64,000 nt of DNA from Allopusillimonas soli. Its GTDB lineage: Bacteria; Pseudomonadota; Gammaproteobacteria; Burkholderiales; Burkholderiaceae_B. The stretch covers positions 310,001 to 374,000 of the forward strand of contig NZ_SDQC01000003.1 in the NCBI RefSeq assembly GCF_004153445.1. Direction: 5' to 3'. The stretch's first letter is position 1; every line of letters begins with the position of its first letter. A model generated the notes under the pieces. That model saw only the letters and a program-made list of their open reading frames with translations, was not told where the DNA came from and searched no databases. Below, in pieces: positions 16,129 through 24,475 of the stretch. The translations under genes were made by a program, and so were the position numbers.

Positions 16129-17166
16129 ATGAACGCTACCCTGGAACGACTACCCCGCGACGCGCTGACCGAGCTGGCCAGCAAGGCTTTGCAGACCTAT
16201 GGATTGAAGCAGGACGACGCTCGTAGCACTGCCGAGGTCCTGGTGCTGGCGGATATGTTTGGACTGCATACGCACGGGGTCAGCCGCGTCCAGTCCTATG
16301 GCGAACGCATGGAGATTGGCGGCATCAACGCCGCCGCCAGGCCTGCCATCGAAAACGTCGCCCCGTCCATCAGCCGGCTGGATGGACAGAACGGCGTGGG
16401 CCCACTGGTTGGACAGGCCGCACTCCAGGAAGCGATCAGGCTTGCAAGAACAACCGGCCTTGGCGCGGTATTCGCGCGAGCCAGCAATCACTTCGGCCCT
16501 ATTTCCCCTTACGCCTACATGGCCGCGCAGCAAGGTTTCGCCTCCTTCATTTGCAGCAATGCCTCCACGACAATAGCGCCCTGGGGCGGACGGGAAGCCC
16601 GGTTGGGCAACAGCCCGCTTGGCTTTGGCGTTCCCAATCCCGAAGGAGATCCTTTTCTTGTGGATATGGCCATGAGCGTTGTCGCACGCGCGAAAATCCG
16701 TAATGCGCTGCGCAGCGGCGAGTCCATCCCCGCCACCTGGGCCACCGACAAGCAAGGGCGCGCCACCACGGATCCACAAATGGCGTTGGATGGCTTTCTG
16801 ATGGCTATCGGCGGGCACAAGGGATACGGCCTGGCTTTGGTGGTGGATCTGCTGGCGGGCCTGCTGTCTGGCGCCAGCTTTCTTACGCACGTCAGATCTT
16901 GGTCAGCCGAGCCCGAGCAGCCACAGGATCTCGGCCATCTGTTTCTGCTCATTGACACGGCACGCCTGGGAACCGCCGGCTGGCTCGCCGGCCGCATGCG
17001 CGACTTCTTTCGCATCCTGCACGATACGCCGCCCGCCGATCCGGCATCACCTGTGCTTGTGCCGGGTGAGATCGAGCTGACGAAATTTCGCCAGGCAGAA
17101 GCTGAAGGCGTGGAAGTGGAAGCGGCTGCCTTGCGGCACATCAAGAGTCGGATGCAGAAAGCCTAA
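16129..17166 (+). CDS. Ldh-family (malate/L-lactate/ureidoglycolate) NAD(P)-dependent dehydrogenase
   Basis: A 345-residue member of the non-Rossmann Ldh2/MDH2 family, which oxidises 2-hydroxy acids or reduces cyclic imines. Motifs in order: FGLHTHGVSRVQSYGERM, LDGQNGVGPLVG, the catalytic ASNHFGPISPYAY, APWGGREARLGNSPLGFGVP and GGHKGYGLALVVDLLAGLLSG. The length is normal. It is the first gene of a cluster with GntR, SMP-30 lactonase, Bug and aconitase genes, so its substrate is probably a hydroxycarboxylate produced or imported by those proteins. A palindrome lies in its promoter. Confidence 0.88.
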   Translation: MNATLERLPRDALTELASKALQTYGLKQDDARSTAEVLVLADMFGLHTHGVSRVQSYGERMEIGGINAAARPAIENVAPSISRLDGQNGVGPLVGQAALQEAIRLARTTGLGAVFARASNHFGPISPYAYMAAQQGFASFICSNASTTIAPWGGREARLGNSPLGFGVPNPEGDPFLVDMAMSVVARAKIRNALRSGESIPATWATDKQGRATTDPQMALDGFLMAIGGHKGYGLALVVDLLAGLLSGASFLTHVRSWSAEPEQPQDLGHLFLLIDTARLGTAGWLAGRMRDFFRILHDTPPADPASPVLVPGEIELTKFRQAEAEGVEVEAAALRHIKSRMQKA

Positions 17167-17184
17167 CTGCCGGGAGCGTGTCTC

Positions 17185-17832
17185 ATGCCCATAAAGAAAA
17201 GCGCAAGCCAGGCAACGCTGGCCTACAGCCAGCTCAAGCAAATGATTACATCCGGCAGCTTCGGCCCGGAGGACAGGCTGCGCGAGATCGATATTTCCGA
17301 GCGCCTTGGGATGAGCCGCACGCCCGTGCGCGAGGCGCTCAAGCGCCTTGAAGACGAGGGCCTCCTGACGCATGAGCCACGAAAAGGCCTGGTCATCACG
17401 ACACTGGATCAACAAGCAATCACACAGTTGTACTCATTGCGGGAAATCCTGGAGGGCGGCGCGGCAGGCTTGGCCGCGCGCCATGCTAGCGATGCGGAGA
17501 TCGACTATATGCGTGCAATTCTCCACGACAGCAAGAGCGGCAAGGATCCAGTCAAGAGCAACTACGACTTTCACCAGACCATTTATCAGGCATCGCACAA
17601 TCAGTTCCTGGTGAAGTCCATTCATAACCTCATCGATTCCACGGCACTGCTGGGCCAAAGCACGCTGGCGCATACCGGACGGCCGCAAATCGCCTATCAG
17701 GAGCATATGAAAGTCTTCGAGGCAATTGCCGCGCGCGATGCCGAAGCAGCGGAAAAAGCAGCGCGCAGCCACATCAGGCAGGCCTTGCTTGCCCGCCTGA
17801 AGCTGCATGGCGCTGGCTCCAGCAGCGCCTGA
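17185..17832 (+). CDS. GntR-family regulator, FCD type
   Basis: A 215-residue regulator. The GntR winged helix lies at about residues 10-75 (FGPEDRLREIDISERLGMSR, then TPVREALKRLEDEGLL). It is followed by a helical FCD effector domain with the metal/ligand positions of SNYDFHQTIYQASHN and a histidine in YQEHMKVFEAI and ARSHIRQALL. It sits 18 bp after the Ldh-family gene. The TGTATACA palindrome at 16045-16064 is its likely operator, so the operon is probably autoregulated and induced by a carboxylate. Confidence 0.9.
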   Translation: MPIKKSASQATLAYSQLKQMITSGSFGPEDRLREIDISERLGMSRTPVREALKRLEDEGLLTHEPRKGLVITTLDQQAITQLYSLREILEGGAAGLAARHASDAEIDYMRAILHDSKSGKDPVKSNYDFHQTIYQASHNQFLVKSIHNLIDSTALLGQSTLAHTGRPQIAYQEHMKVFEAIAARDAEAAEKAARSHIRQALLARLKLHGAGSSSA

Positions 17833-17912
17833 GCCAGCGGCCACGCCGGCCGGAAACGGCCGCCATGCCATACGCATACACACGAACCGATCGGGCCAGA
17901 AAGGAGTAAACC

Positions 17913-18833
17913 ATGTTTGCCGCACCACCCGAAGTCACAGCAAATGTATTTGCCACACTGCCGTCAGAGCTCGCGGGAGACGTGTCCCGCTCATACTGGC
18001 TGCAGCAGCAGCATAAGGGCCGCCCGCTGCCCGCCTTCCTCGAAGGCCCTTCGTTCGATCGTGAGGGCAACCTGTACTGCGTGGACGTGGCCTACGGCCG
18101 CATATTCCGCATCAACCCCCAGGGAGAATTCACCCTTGCCGCCCAATACGACGGGGAACCGAACGGGCTTAAGATTCATCAGGACGGGCGAATCTTCATT
18201 GCGGACTACCGACACGGCATCATGGTGCTGGATCCCCACAACGGAAAGGTTGAACCCTACTTTACCCGCCCCATGTTCGAGCGCTTTCGCGGCGTAAACG
18301 ACTTGCACTTCGCGTCCAATGGCGATTTGTACTTCACAGATCAAGGGCAAAGCGGCCTGCAGTCTCCCAATGGACGGGTATTCCGACTGCGAGCAGGCGG
18401 CCAGCTCGATTGTCTGCTCGACAACGTGCCCAGCCCCAACGGCCTGACATTCAATGCATCCGAAACCGACTTGCTGTTGGCCGTTACCAGAGCTAACGCG
18501 GTATGGCGCGTGCGCTTCCCTCCCGACCGGCACACCGTCGCCAAATCGGGCACATTCATTCAACTGTCTGGTGGCCTGGCCGGGCCCGACGGCCTGGCCA
18601 TCGATGAAGAAGACAATCTGCTGGTGTGCCATATGGGCATGGGCAGCGTTTGGAAATTCAATCGCCTTGGCGAGCCTGTGCTGCGCATCCGTTCCCCAAG
18701 AGGCATCCTGACCAGCAATTGTGCATTCGGCGGCCCTGGCCGCAAGACGCTTTTCATTACCGATTCTGAAACCGCCTCCATTCTGTCCGTGCCCATGGAC
18801 ACGGCGGGAAAGAAAACCTATGCGCTGACCTGA
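17913..18833 (+). CDS. SMP-30/gluconolactonase-family hydrolase
   Basis: A 306-residue six-bladed propeller of the SMP-30/Gnl/LRE family. Metal-ligand segments are recognisable: FLEGPSFDREGNLYCVDV (Glu), NGLKIHQDGRIF, GVNDLHFASNGDLYFTD, PSPNGLTFNASE (Asn) and GPDGLAIDEEDNLLVC (Asp). These enzymes open lactones of sugar acids and other hydroxy acids. It has no signal peptide, so it is cytoplasmic. AAGGAG lies before the ATG. The company of a 2-hydroxyacid dehydrogenase and an aconitase suggests a lactone of a hydroxy di- or tricarboxylate, which is inference. Confidence 0.88.
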   Translation: MFAAPPEVTANVFATLPSELAGDVSRSYWLQQQHKGRPLPAFLEGPSFDREGNLYCVDVAYGRIFRINPQGEFTLAAQYDGEPNGLKIHQDGRIFIADYRHGIMVLDPHNGKVEPYFTRPMFERFRGVNDLHFASNGDLYFTDQGQSGLQSPNGRVFRLRAGGQLDCLLDNVPSPNGLTFNASETDLLLAVTRANAVWRVRFPPDRHTVAKSGTFIQLSGGLAGPDGLAIDEEDNLLVCHMGMGSVWKFNRLGEPVLRIRSPRGILTSNCAFGGPGRKTLFITDSETASILSVPMDTAGKKTYALT

Positions 18834-18880
18834 TCGTTCACGCATTACCCCTTCATCAATTCAAAAACAGCCCGGAGACA

Positions 18881-19879
18881 ATGATGAAAATTTCCAGCAA
18901 TCTTCTTGCATCAACCATACTCGGCATCGGCTTGATCGCCAGCGCCGCCACTGTCCATGCGGACGCCCGGTCCGATCAGTATCCCGCCAGCCCCATTACG
19001 CTGGTGGTGCCCTTCTCCGCAGGCGGTGGCGTGGACGTCGTGGGCAGGATTCTCGCCAAAAGCCTGTCGACCGAGCTCGGCGCATCCATCGTCGTCGAAA
19101 ACAAGCCGGGCGCCAGCGGCATGATCGGTGCCAGCTATGTGGCGCATGCCAAGCCGGACGGTCTTACCTTGCTGCTTGCCAGTTCGGGAGAGGTGGCGAT
19201 CAATCCGCATCTCTACAAAGACATGAATTACTCGCCAGAGAAGGACCTGGCGCCGATCAGCCTGGTATCCCGTATTCCCAACCTGCTGTCGGTAAACCCC
19301 CAGCTGCCGATCAAGAATGTGGGAGAGCTCGTTGCCTATGCCAAGGCTCATCCCGACACGCTTTCATACTCAAGCAGCGGCGTAGGCAATATTCAGAACA
19401 TCACCGGGGAGCTGCTCAACAGCATGGCCGGAATCCACATCCTGCATGTACCATACAAAGGGTCGGCGCAGGCTGTGGCGGATGTGGCTGGAGGCCAGGT
19501 ATCGATGACCTTTGCCAGCGGCGCGGCATCGCTGCCTTTCATAGAAAGTGGAAAAATCCGGCCCATCGGCGTCACCTCCGATAAACCCATGAAGGCTTTC
19601 CCCGACGTTCCTCCTATCAAGGACACGCCCGAGCTCAAGGACTTCCTGTTGGTCAACTGGTTTGGGCTTTTCACGACGGCAGGCACGCCCGATTCGATCG
19701 TACAGAAGCTGAATGCCGCAACAGTCAAGGCACTGGCCAATCCGGAGGTTGTAAAGGCACTGGAAAGCCAGGGCGCCGATCCCGCGCCGATGTCACCGCA
19801 GGCCTTCGCCGATTTCAGGGCCGATCAGTCGAAGCTGTTCGGTCAGATCATCCGGGATGCCCACATCGCGATCAAATAG
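18881..19879 (+). CDS. Bug-family (TctC-like) periplasmic binding receptor
   Basis: A 332-residue protein with a signal peptide ending near VHADA. Motifs are LVVPFSAGGGVDVVGRILA, VENKPGASGMIGASYVAHAK and HVPYKGSAQAVADVAGGQV. Two ATGs are adjacent (18881 and 18884); the GGAG at 18874-18877 fits the second better. It sits between the SMP-30 and aconitase genes in the same operon and so probably binds the operon's carboxylate substrate. Confidence 0.9.
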   Translation: MMKISSNLLASTILGIGLIASAATVHADARSDQYPASPITLVVPFSAGGGVDVVGRILAKSLSTELGASIVVENKPGASGMIGASYVAHAKPDGLTLLLASSGEVAINPHLYKDMNYSPEKDLAPISLVSRIPNLLSVNPQLPIKNVGELVAYAKAHPDTLSYSSSGVGNIQNITGELLNSMAGIHILHVPYKGSAQAVADVAGGQVSMTFASGAASLPFIESGKIRPIGVTSDKPMKAFPDVPPIKDTPELKDFLLVNWFGLFTTAGTPDSIVQKLNAATVKALANPEVVKALESQGADPAPMSPQAFADFRADQSKLFGQIIRDAHIAIK

Positions 19880-19891
19880 AAGAGGTCCAGG

Positions 19892-22516
19892 ATGAAGGCC
19901 GCACCCCACGCGCATGAGAGGCATGAGAGAACCGTCCGCTTGGAAGGCGGTGACTATGTCGTCACCGACCTTGGACATACCGCGGCCTCCACGCTGCAAA
20001 GCCTGCCCGTCGTTCTGCGCCTGCTGCTTGAAAATGTCGCACGCAACAGCCACGGCACAGAACGCGAACAATCCATGGCGTCGATTATTCGCTGGCTGGA
20101 CACGGGGACCAGCAAAGAGGAAATACCCTTTCTCCCGAATCGGGTGCTGATGCACGACACCACCAGCACGCCTGCCTTGGTGGACATCGCGGCAATGCGC
20201 GATTACCTCGCAAGAGAAGGCGGCGACCCTTCGACACTGAATCCCGTGCTGCCTGTCGATGTATCGGTGGATCACTCCCTGGCCATCGAGGCATTCGGGA
20301 CACCGGATGCAGCTGCTGTCAATATGCAGCATGAAATGCGGCGCAATCATGAGCGCTACCGCTTCCTGCGCTGGTCGGCGCAAGCACTCGACAATGTGCA
20401 TATCAATCCGCCGGGCACCGGCATCATGCATACCATCAACCTGGAGCAGTTGGCCACAGTGGTTGCCGCTGAACACGGCGCACCCACGCGGCTCCATCCT
20501 GACATGCTGCTTGGCACCGACAGCCATACGCCCATGATCAACGGCATAGGCGTGCTGGGATGGGGTGTGGGCGGGCTGGAAGCGCAAACCGTCATGTTCG
20601 GCATGCCAACGATGATACGGATACCCGATGTCATCGGTGTACGCCTCACTGGAACGAAGCGCGCATCAACCCAGGCCACGGATATCGCACTCGTCGTTAC
20701 CGAAAGACTGCGCGCCCTGGGTGTGTCCGGAGAGTTCGTGGAGTTCCACGGGCCAGGCGTGGCATCACTGAAGGCGGGCGAGCGGGCCGTCATCGCCAAC
20801 ATGGCGCCCGAGTACGGTGCCACGACGGGCTATTTTCCCGTCGATGAGGAAACACTCTTGTATCTGCGTGCCACCGGCCGCGACGAATCGCATATCGGCA
20901 TGGTGCGCGCGTATTGCCAGCATATGGGATTCTGGTTCGACCCCGACCTGAATCCCATCTACACAAAGTCCATTGAAATCGATCTGTCCCGGATAACCAT
21001 ATCCATCGCCGGCCCACGCCGCCCCCAGGACAGGCACAACTACACGGAATCCGGATCGGTGCTTGATGCGCTGAAGGCACCCTTTTCCGCCGAAATGCCG
21101 GCGGCTCTACCCCGCTTCCCCGTCGCGCTCGCCGCGATCACGAGCTGTACGAACACATCCGATCCAAGACTGCTGATCGCAGCGGGACTGCTCTGCCGCA
21201 AGGCGCGCGCTCTCGGGCTCAAGGTACCGCCATGGGTCAAGACATCGCTGTCCCCCGGCTCGCCCGCTGCGGGGCGATATCTGGCGCGCGCCGGCCTGCT
21301 GCCTGACCTGCATGCGATGGGCTTTGACATTGCGGGTTTCGGATGCGCTACCTGTATCGGCAATGCCGGAGAGCTGACGCCATTAGTGCGCGAGAGTCTG
21401 GCGCGCGCACAGACAAGGCCGGTCGCCATGCTTTCCGGAAACCGGAATTTTCCCGGCCGCATACATCCGGAGCTGGATTTGGCATTCATTATGTCTCCGC
21501 CTCTGGTGGTCGCCTTCGCCCTGGCAGGCGATGCACACAAAAACCTGGACGAGGAGCCGCTGCAGACCGATGCGGCTGGCAAGCCCGTCTATTTGCGCGA
21601 TATCTGGCCAGCCGAGGAAGAAATTGACGCCTGCCTGGCCAGCTCCCAAGACGCCGGAGACTATCGCAGCGCCTTTGCCCAAGCATCCAGCAACCCGCTC
21701 TGGGACGCGTTGGATGCGCCGGATGGCGATCTTTTTCCCTGGAACGATTCGTCCAACTATCTACAGCCGCCGCCCTTCGCGGCGATGCGCGGCCAAAGCC
21801 TGCTGGGCCGCTACACGGCCTATCCGCTCCTCGTCCTGGGCGACGATGTGACGACAGACCATATTTCGCCAGCCAGCGCCGTCCCCCGCGACAGCCATAT
21901 TGCCGACTATCTTGTACAGCGCGGAGAAAGCAGGTCAGACCTGAATGTCTTCGCTGCACGGCGCGGCAACTGGAAGGTCATGGTACGGGGCGCGTTTTTC
22001 AGTCGCTCGCTGCGCAATCTGCTTTGCGATGCATGTCCGGTTGGGCACACTCTGCATATTCCCAGCGGCGAAATGCTGCCATTGCATGAGGTGGCTGCAC
22101 GCTATGCGGATGAAGGGCACGCCACCGTCATCATTGCCGGCGAACGTTATGGCATGGGCTCGTCGCGCGACTGGGCCGCCAAGGTCGTTCGCCTGCTGGG
22201 CGCACGCGCCGTGCTGGCCCAAAGCTTTGAACGCATACACCGGTCCAATCTGATCGGAATGGGCGTCGTGCCGTTGCGCCTGCCGTACAGCCTCTCTTGC
22301 GGCCCATTACAAGTGCGGGACTCGGATCGCATTGAACTGGATATCGATCCCGAACAGCTCCAGCCCCGCTGCGTGATCAAGGCGCGCATACACCGTGCCG
22401 AGGGCCATATTGATACCGTCGACACCGTGGCGGCGATCGAAACACAGCTGGAAGTGCAGTTTCTGCTGGCAGGCGGCGTCATGCCAACAATACTGCAGCG
22501 GGCAATGCGGCGCTGA
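19892..22516 (+). CDS. Aconitate hydratase, AcnA-type
   Basis: An 874-residue monomeric aconitase. Cluster cysteines are in ITSCTNTSDP and GFGCATCIGNAG, and active-site segments are LLGTDSHTPMINGIGVLGWGVGG in part, LGDDVTTDHISPA and the swivel-domain GERYGMGSSRDWAAK followed by FERIHRSNLIGMGV. It starts 12 bp after the Bug gene. Its place inside a Bug/GntR/lactonase operon suggests a catabolic role for an aconitate-like tricarboxylate rather than the housekeeping cycle. AcnD-type methylcitrate dehydratase was considered, but prpC and prpF are absent. Confidence 0.85.
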   Translation: MKAAPHAHERHERTVRLEGGDYVVTDLGHTAASTLQSLPVVLRLLLENVARNSHGTEREQSMASIIRWLDTGTSKEEIPFLPNRVLMHDTTSTPALVDIAAMRDYLAREGGDPSTLNPVLPVDVSVDHSLAIEAFGTPDAAAVNMQHEMRRNHERYRFLRWSAQALDNVHINPPGTGIMHTINLEQLATVVAAEHGAPTRLHPDMLLGTDSHTPMINGIGVLGWGVGGLEAQTVMFGMPTMIRIPDVIGVRLTGTKRASTQATDIALVVTERLRALGVSGEFVEFHGPGVASLKAGERAVIANMAPEYGATTGYFPVDEETLLYLRATGRDESHIGMVRAYCQHMGFWFDPDLNPIYTKSIEIDLSRITISIAGPRRPQDRHNYTESGSVLDALKAPFSAEMPAALPRFPVALAAITSCTNTSDPRLLIAAGLLCRKARALGLKVPPWVKTSLSPGSPAAGRYLARAGLLPDLHAMGFDIAGFGCATCIGNAGELTPLVRESLARAQTRPVAMLSGNRNFPGRIHPELDLAFIMSPPLVVAFALAGDAHKNLDEEPLQTDAAGKPVYLRDIWPAEEEIDACLASSQDAGDYRSAFAQASSNPLWDALDAPDGDLFPWNDSSNYLQPPPFAAMRGQSLLGRYTAYPLLVLGDDVTTDHISPASAVPRDSHIADYLVQRGESRSDLNVFAARRGNWKVMVRGAFFSRSLRNLLCDACPVGHTLHIPSGEMLPLHEVAARYADEGHATVIIAGERYGMGSSRDWAAKVVRLLGARAVLAQSFERIHRSNLIGMGVVPLRLPYSLSCGPLQVRDSDRIELDIDPEQLQPRCVIKARIHRAEGHIDTVDTVAAIETQLEVQFLLAGGVMPTILQRAMRR

Positions 22517-22564
22517 CCAGGCGCATGGCGCACAAGGTCCGCCGCATGCCGTCCTTCGCCGCCT

Positions 22565-23266
22565 CTATACCGCGGCTTTGCCCACTGTCATGCCGCCGCA
22601 CACATATAGCACCTGTCCCGTCACGAATCCGCTGCGCGCGTCCAGGAAAAAAGCAGTGGCATGGGCAATATCATCAGGCGAGCCCAGGCGCTTGACGGGA
22701 ACGCCATCTATGATTGCCTGGGTGCGCGGATCTCCAGCCGGGTTCACGCGGTCGAATAGCTCGGTGCGGATGGGTCCCGGCCCGATTGCATTTGCGGTAA
22801 TGCCATGCTGGCCCAGTTCCAGCGCCCACACTCTTGCCATCCCAAGTAACGCGGCCTTGGTCGAGGCATATGCCGTGCGCAGCTCCTTGCCCAGCGCGGC
22901 GCGCGATGAAATATTGACAATACGGCCAAATCCGGCCGCTTTCATGCCAGGCAGCAATGCCTGCATGCACTGCATGGCGCATCGGACATTCACAGACCAT
23001 ACCCGCTCCAGTTCCTGTATGGTCTGCGCTTCGGCCGTGGCCGGGCATACGACACCCACGTTGTTCACCAAGCGCGTAATGGGCCCGCCCGACAGGGCTT
23101 CCTCCAGTGCGCGCGCCGTTTCCTCCGCATCCGACAAGTCAGCGGTAATGTCGCCGCCCACGCGGTCAATGACAACCACTTCATAACCTTCGCTCATACA
23201 GCGCCGCACACATGCCGAGCCAATGCCGGCGCCGCCGCCGGTGACAAGCACTCTTTCCTTGCTCAT
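22565..23266 (-). CDS. Short-chain dehydrogenase/reductase (SDR)
   Basis: A 233-residue classical SDR from ATG 23266, with AGGGAA about 8-13 nt upstream. Coenzyme motif TGGGAGIGSA at residues 8-17, NNVGVV near residue 80, and the catalytic Ser (ISSRAALG) and Tyr-Lys pair (YASTKAAL). The end (TGQVLYVCGG) fits FabG-like enzymes. It is convergent with the aconitase gene and divergent from a Bug gene. Substrate unknown. Confidence 0.85.
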   Translation of the reverse strand: MSKERVLVTGGGAGIGSACVRRCMSEGYEVVVIDRVGGDITADLSDAEETARALEEALSGGPITRLVNNVGVVCPATAEAQTIQELERVWSVNVRCAMQCMQALLPGMKAAGFGRIVNISSRAALGKELRTAYASTKAALLGMARVWALELGQHGITANAIGPGPIRTELFDRVNPAGDPRTQAIIDGVPVKRLGSPDDIAHATAFFLDARSGFVTGQVLYVCGGMTVGKAAV

Positions 23267-23296
23267 GATACGTATTCCCTGATTGATTTGGATATT

Positions 23297-23307
23297 GCGT
23301 AATACGC
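23297..23307. repeat. Small palindrome between divergent SDR and Bug genes
   Basis: GCGTA-A-TACGC is an 11-bp perfect palindrome about 30 bp upstream of the SDR start; a second, ATACGTAT, lies at 23268-23275. They could be regulator sites, but length and spacing prove nothing. Confidence 0.25.
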
Positions 23308-23447
23308 CAGACTGTCTGCAACTATACCGCCATAAGCATTCTGGAACCCCTCCTTCGGATATCGTGAATTGTGCGGCCCATATTCCCTGTCTACACTGGC
23401 CCGAAACACAATAACCAGACAACGACGTGCCAGAAGAGGAGAAAGTA

Positions 23448-24422
23448 ATGGCTCATCACGCTCGCATCGCCCGCATCGGGCGAGCCCTTGTACTTGCAGG
23501 CAGCCTGTTTTCGGCGACGGCCTTCGCCTTTCCCGACCAGCCCATCAGGCTTCTGATTCCATATCCGCCTGGAGGCAGCGCCGATGCATTGGCTCGGCCA
23601 CTGACGCCCATTCTTGAAAAAGAACTTGGCCAGTCTGTCGTCGTCGACTACAGGCCCGGCGGCGGCGGCGTCATCGCAACGTCGGAGCTGGCACGCGCCA
23701 AGCCCGATGGACACACCATTCTGATGGTTCTGGCGGCCCATGCCATCAATCCCTCCCTGCGTTCCTCCTTGCCGTATGACACAGAAAAAGACTTTGCGGG
23801 CGTATCACTGCTGGCCACGCTACCTCTCATCGTCGCCGCGCCGAAATCCACGCCGGCGGACGATATTCCCTCGCTGATCAAATACGCAAAAGCCCATCCC
23901 GGGGAACTGACGTTTGCCTCGGCTGGCCCTGGCAACACCAGTCATCTGGCGGGCGAGCTGTTCAAGGTCAGCACCGGCACGGATCTGCTGCATGTGCCAT
24001 ACAAGGGCAGCGGACCGGCCGTGATTGCCCTTTTGGGCGGTGAAGTGTCCCTGATGTTCGACAGCATCTCGACCTCGCTGCCGCAGGTTCGGGCCGGCAA
24101 GCTCAAAGCCCTGGCGGTTACAGGCAAAGAACGCTCCGGCCTGCTGCCCGACCTGCCCACTGTCGGCGAGACCGTGGACGGGTTCGAGGTAAGCGGCTGG
24201 TACGGTATATTGGCCCCGGCGGGCACGCCGCCCGAAGCCATACAGAAGCTGAACAAGGCTTTTGTAGCTGCCGTCAAGAACCCCAAAGCGCGAGCGCAGC
24301 TTGAAAACATCGGCTACAGCATCGACGGCAGCACACCGGAGGCATTCGATGCCCATATCAAGCGTGAAATAAAGCGCTGGGCCGATATCATCGAATCTTC
24401 GGGAACGCCGAAAATCAATTAA
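23448..24422 (+). CDS. Bug-family (TctC-like) periplasmic binding receptor
   Basis: A 324-residue protein from ATG 23448, which has AGAGGAG 8 nt upstream. The signal peptide is followed by FPDQPIRLLIPYPPGGSAD; further motifs are VDYRPGGGGVIATSELARAK and HVPYKGSGPAVIALLGGEV. The usual asparagine of the VENKPG segment is replaced (VDYRPG), a common variant. It is divergent from the SDR gene and convergent with the MmgE/PrpD gene. Confidence 0.9.
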   Translation: MAHHARIARIGRALVLAGSLFSATAFAFPDQPIRLLIPYPPGGSADALARPLTPILEKELGQSVVVDYRPGGGGVIATSELARAKPDGHTILMVLAAHAINPSLRSSLPYDTEKDFAGVSLLATLPLIVAAPKSTPADDIPSLIKYAKAHPGELTFASAGPGNTSHLAGELFKVSTGTDLLHVPYKGSGPAVIALLGGEVSLMFDSISTSLPQVRAGKLKALAVTGKERSGLLPDLPTVGETVDGFEVSGWYGILAPAGTPPEAIQKLNKAFVAAVKNPKARAQLENIGYSIDGSTPEAFDAHIKREIKRWADIIESSGTPKIN

Positions 24423-24433
24423 CGCATAGCCCA

Positions 24434-24475
24434 GGCGGTCAAGGCGGCTGGATGCAGCGTTACGGCTTGACCGCC
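24434..24475. repeat. 10-bp inverted repeat between convergent genes
   Basis: GGCGGTCAAG (24434-24443) and CTTGACCGCC (24466-24475) are perfect complements 22 nt apart, spanning the end of the MmgE/PrpD gene and the tail of the Bug transcript. A long hairpin could form on both transcripts. There is no T-run, so intrinsic termination is not shown. Confidence 0.35.

Noticed and set aside
17991-18845. Long minus-strand frame across the SMP-30 gene
   Set aside because: It mirrors the codon bias of the real gene and has no recognisable domain or good ribosome site.
19892-22516. AcnD-type 2-methylcitrate dehydratase
   Set aside because: prpC, prpB and prpF are missing from the neighbourhood, so the AcnA name is safer.
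24434-24475. Bidirectional intrinsic terminator
   Set aside because: The stem is perfect but the loop is long and no T-run follows on either strand; kept only as a repeat.
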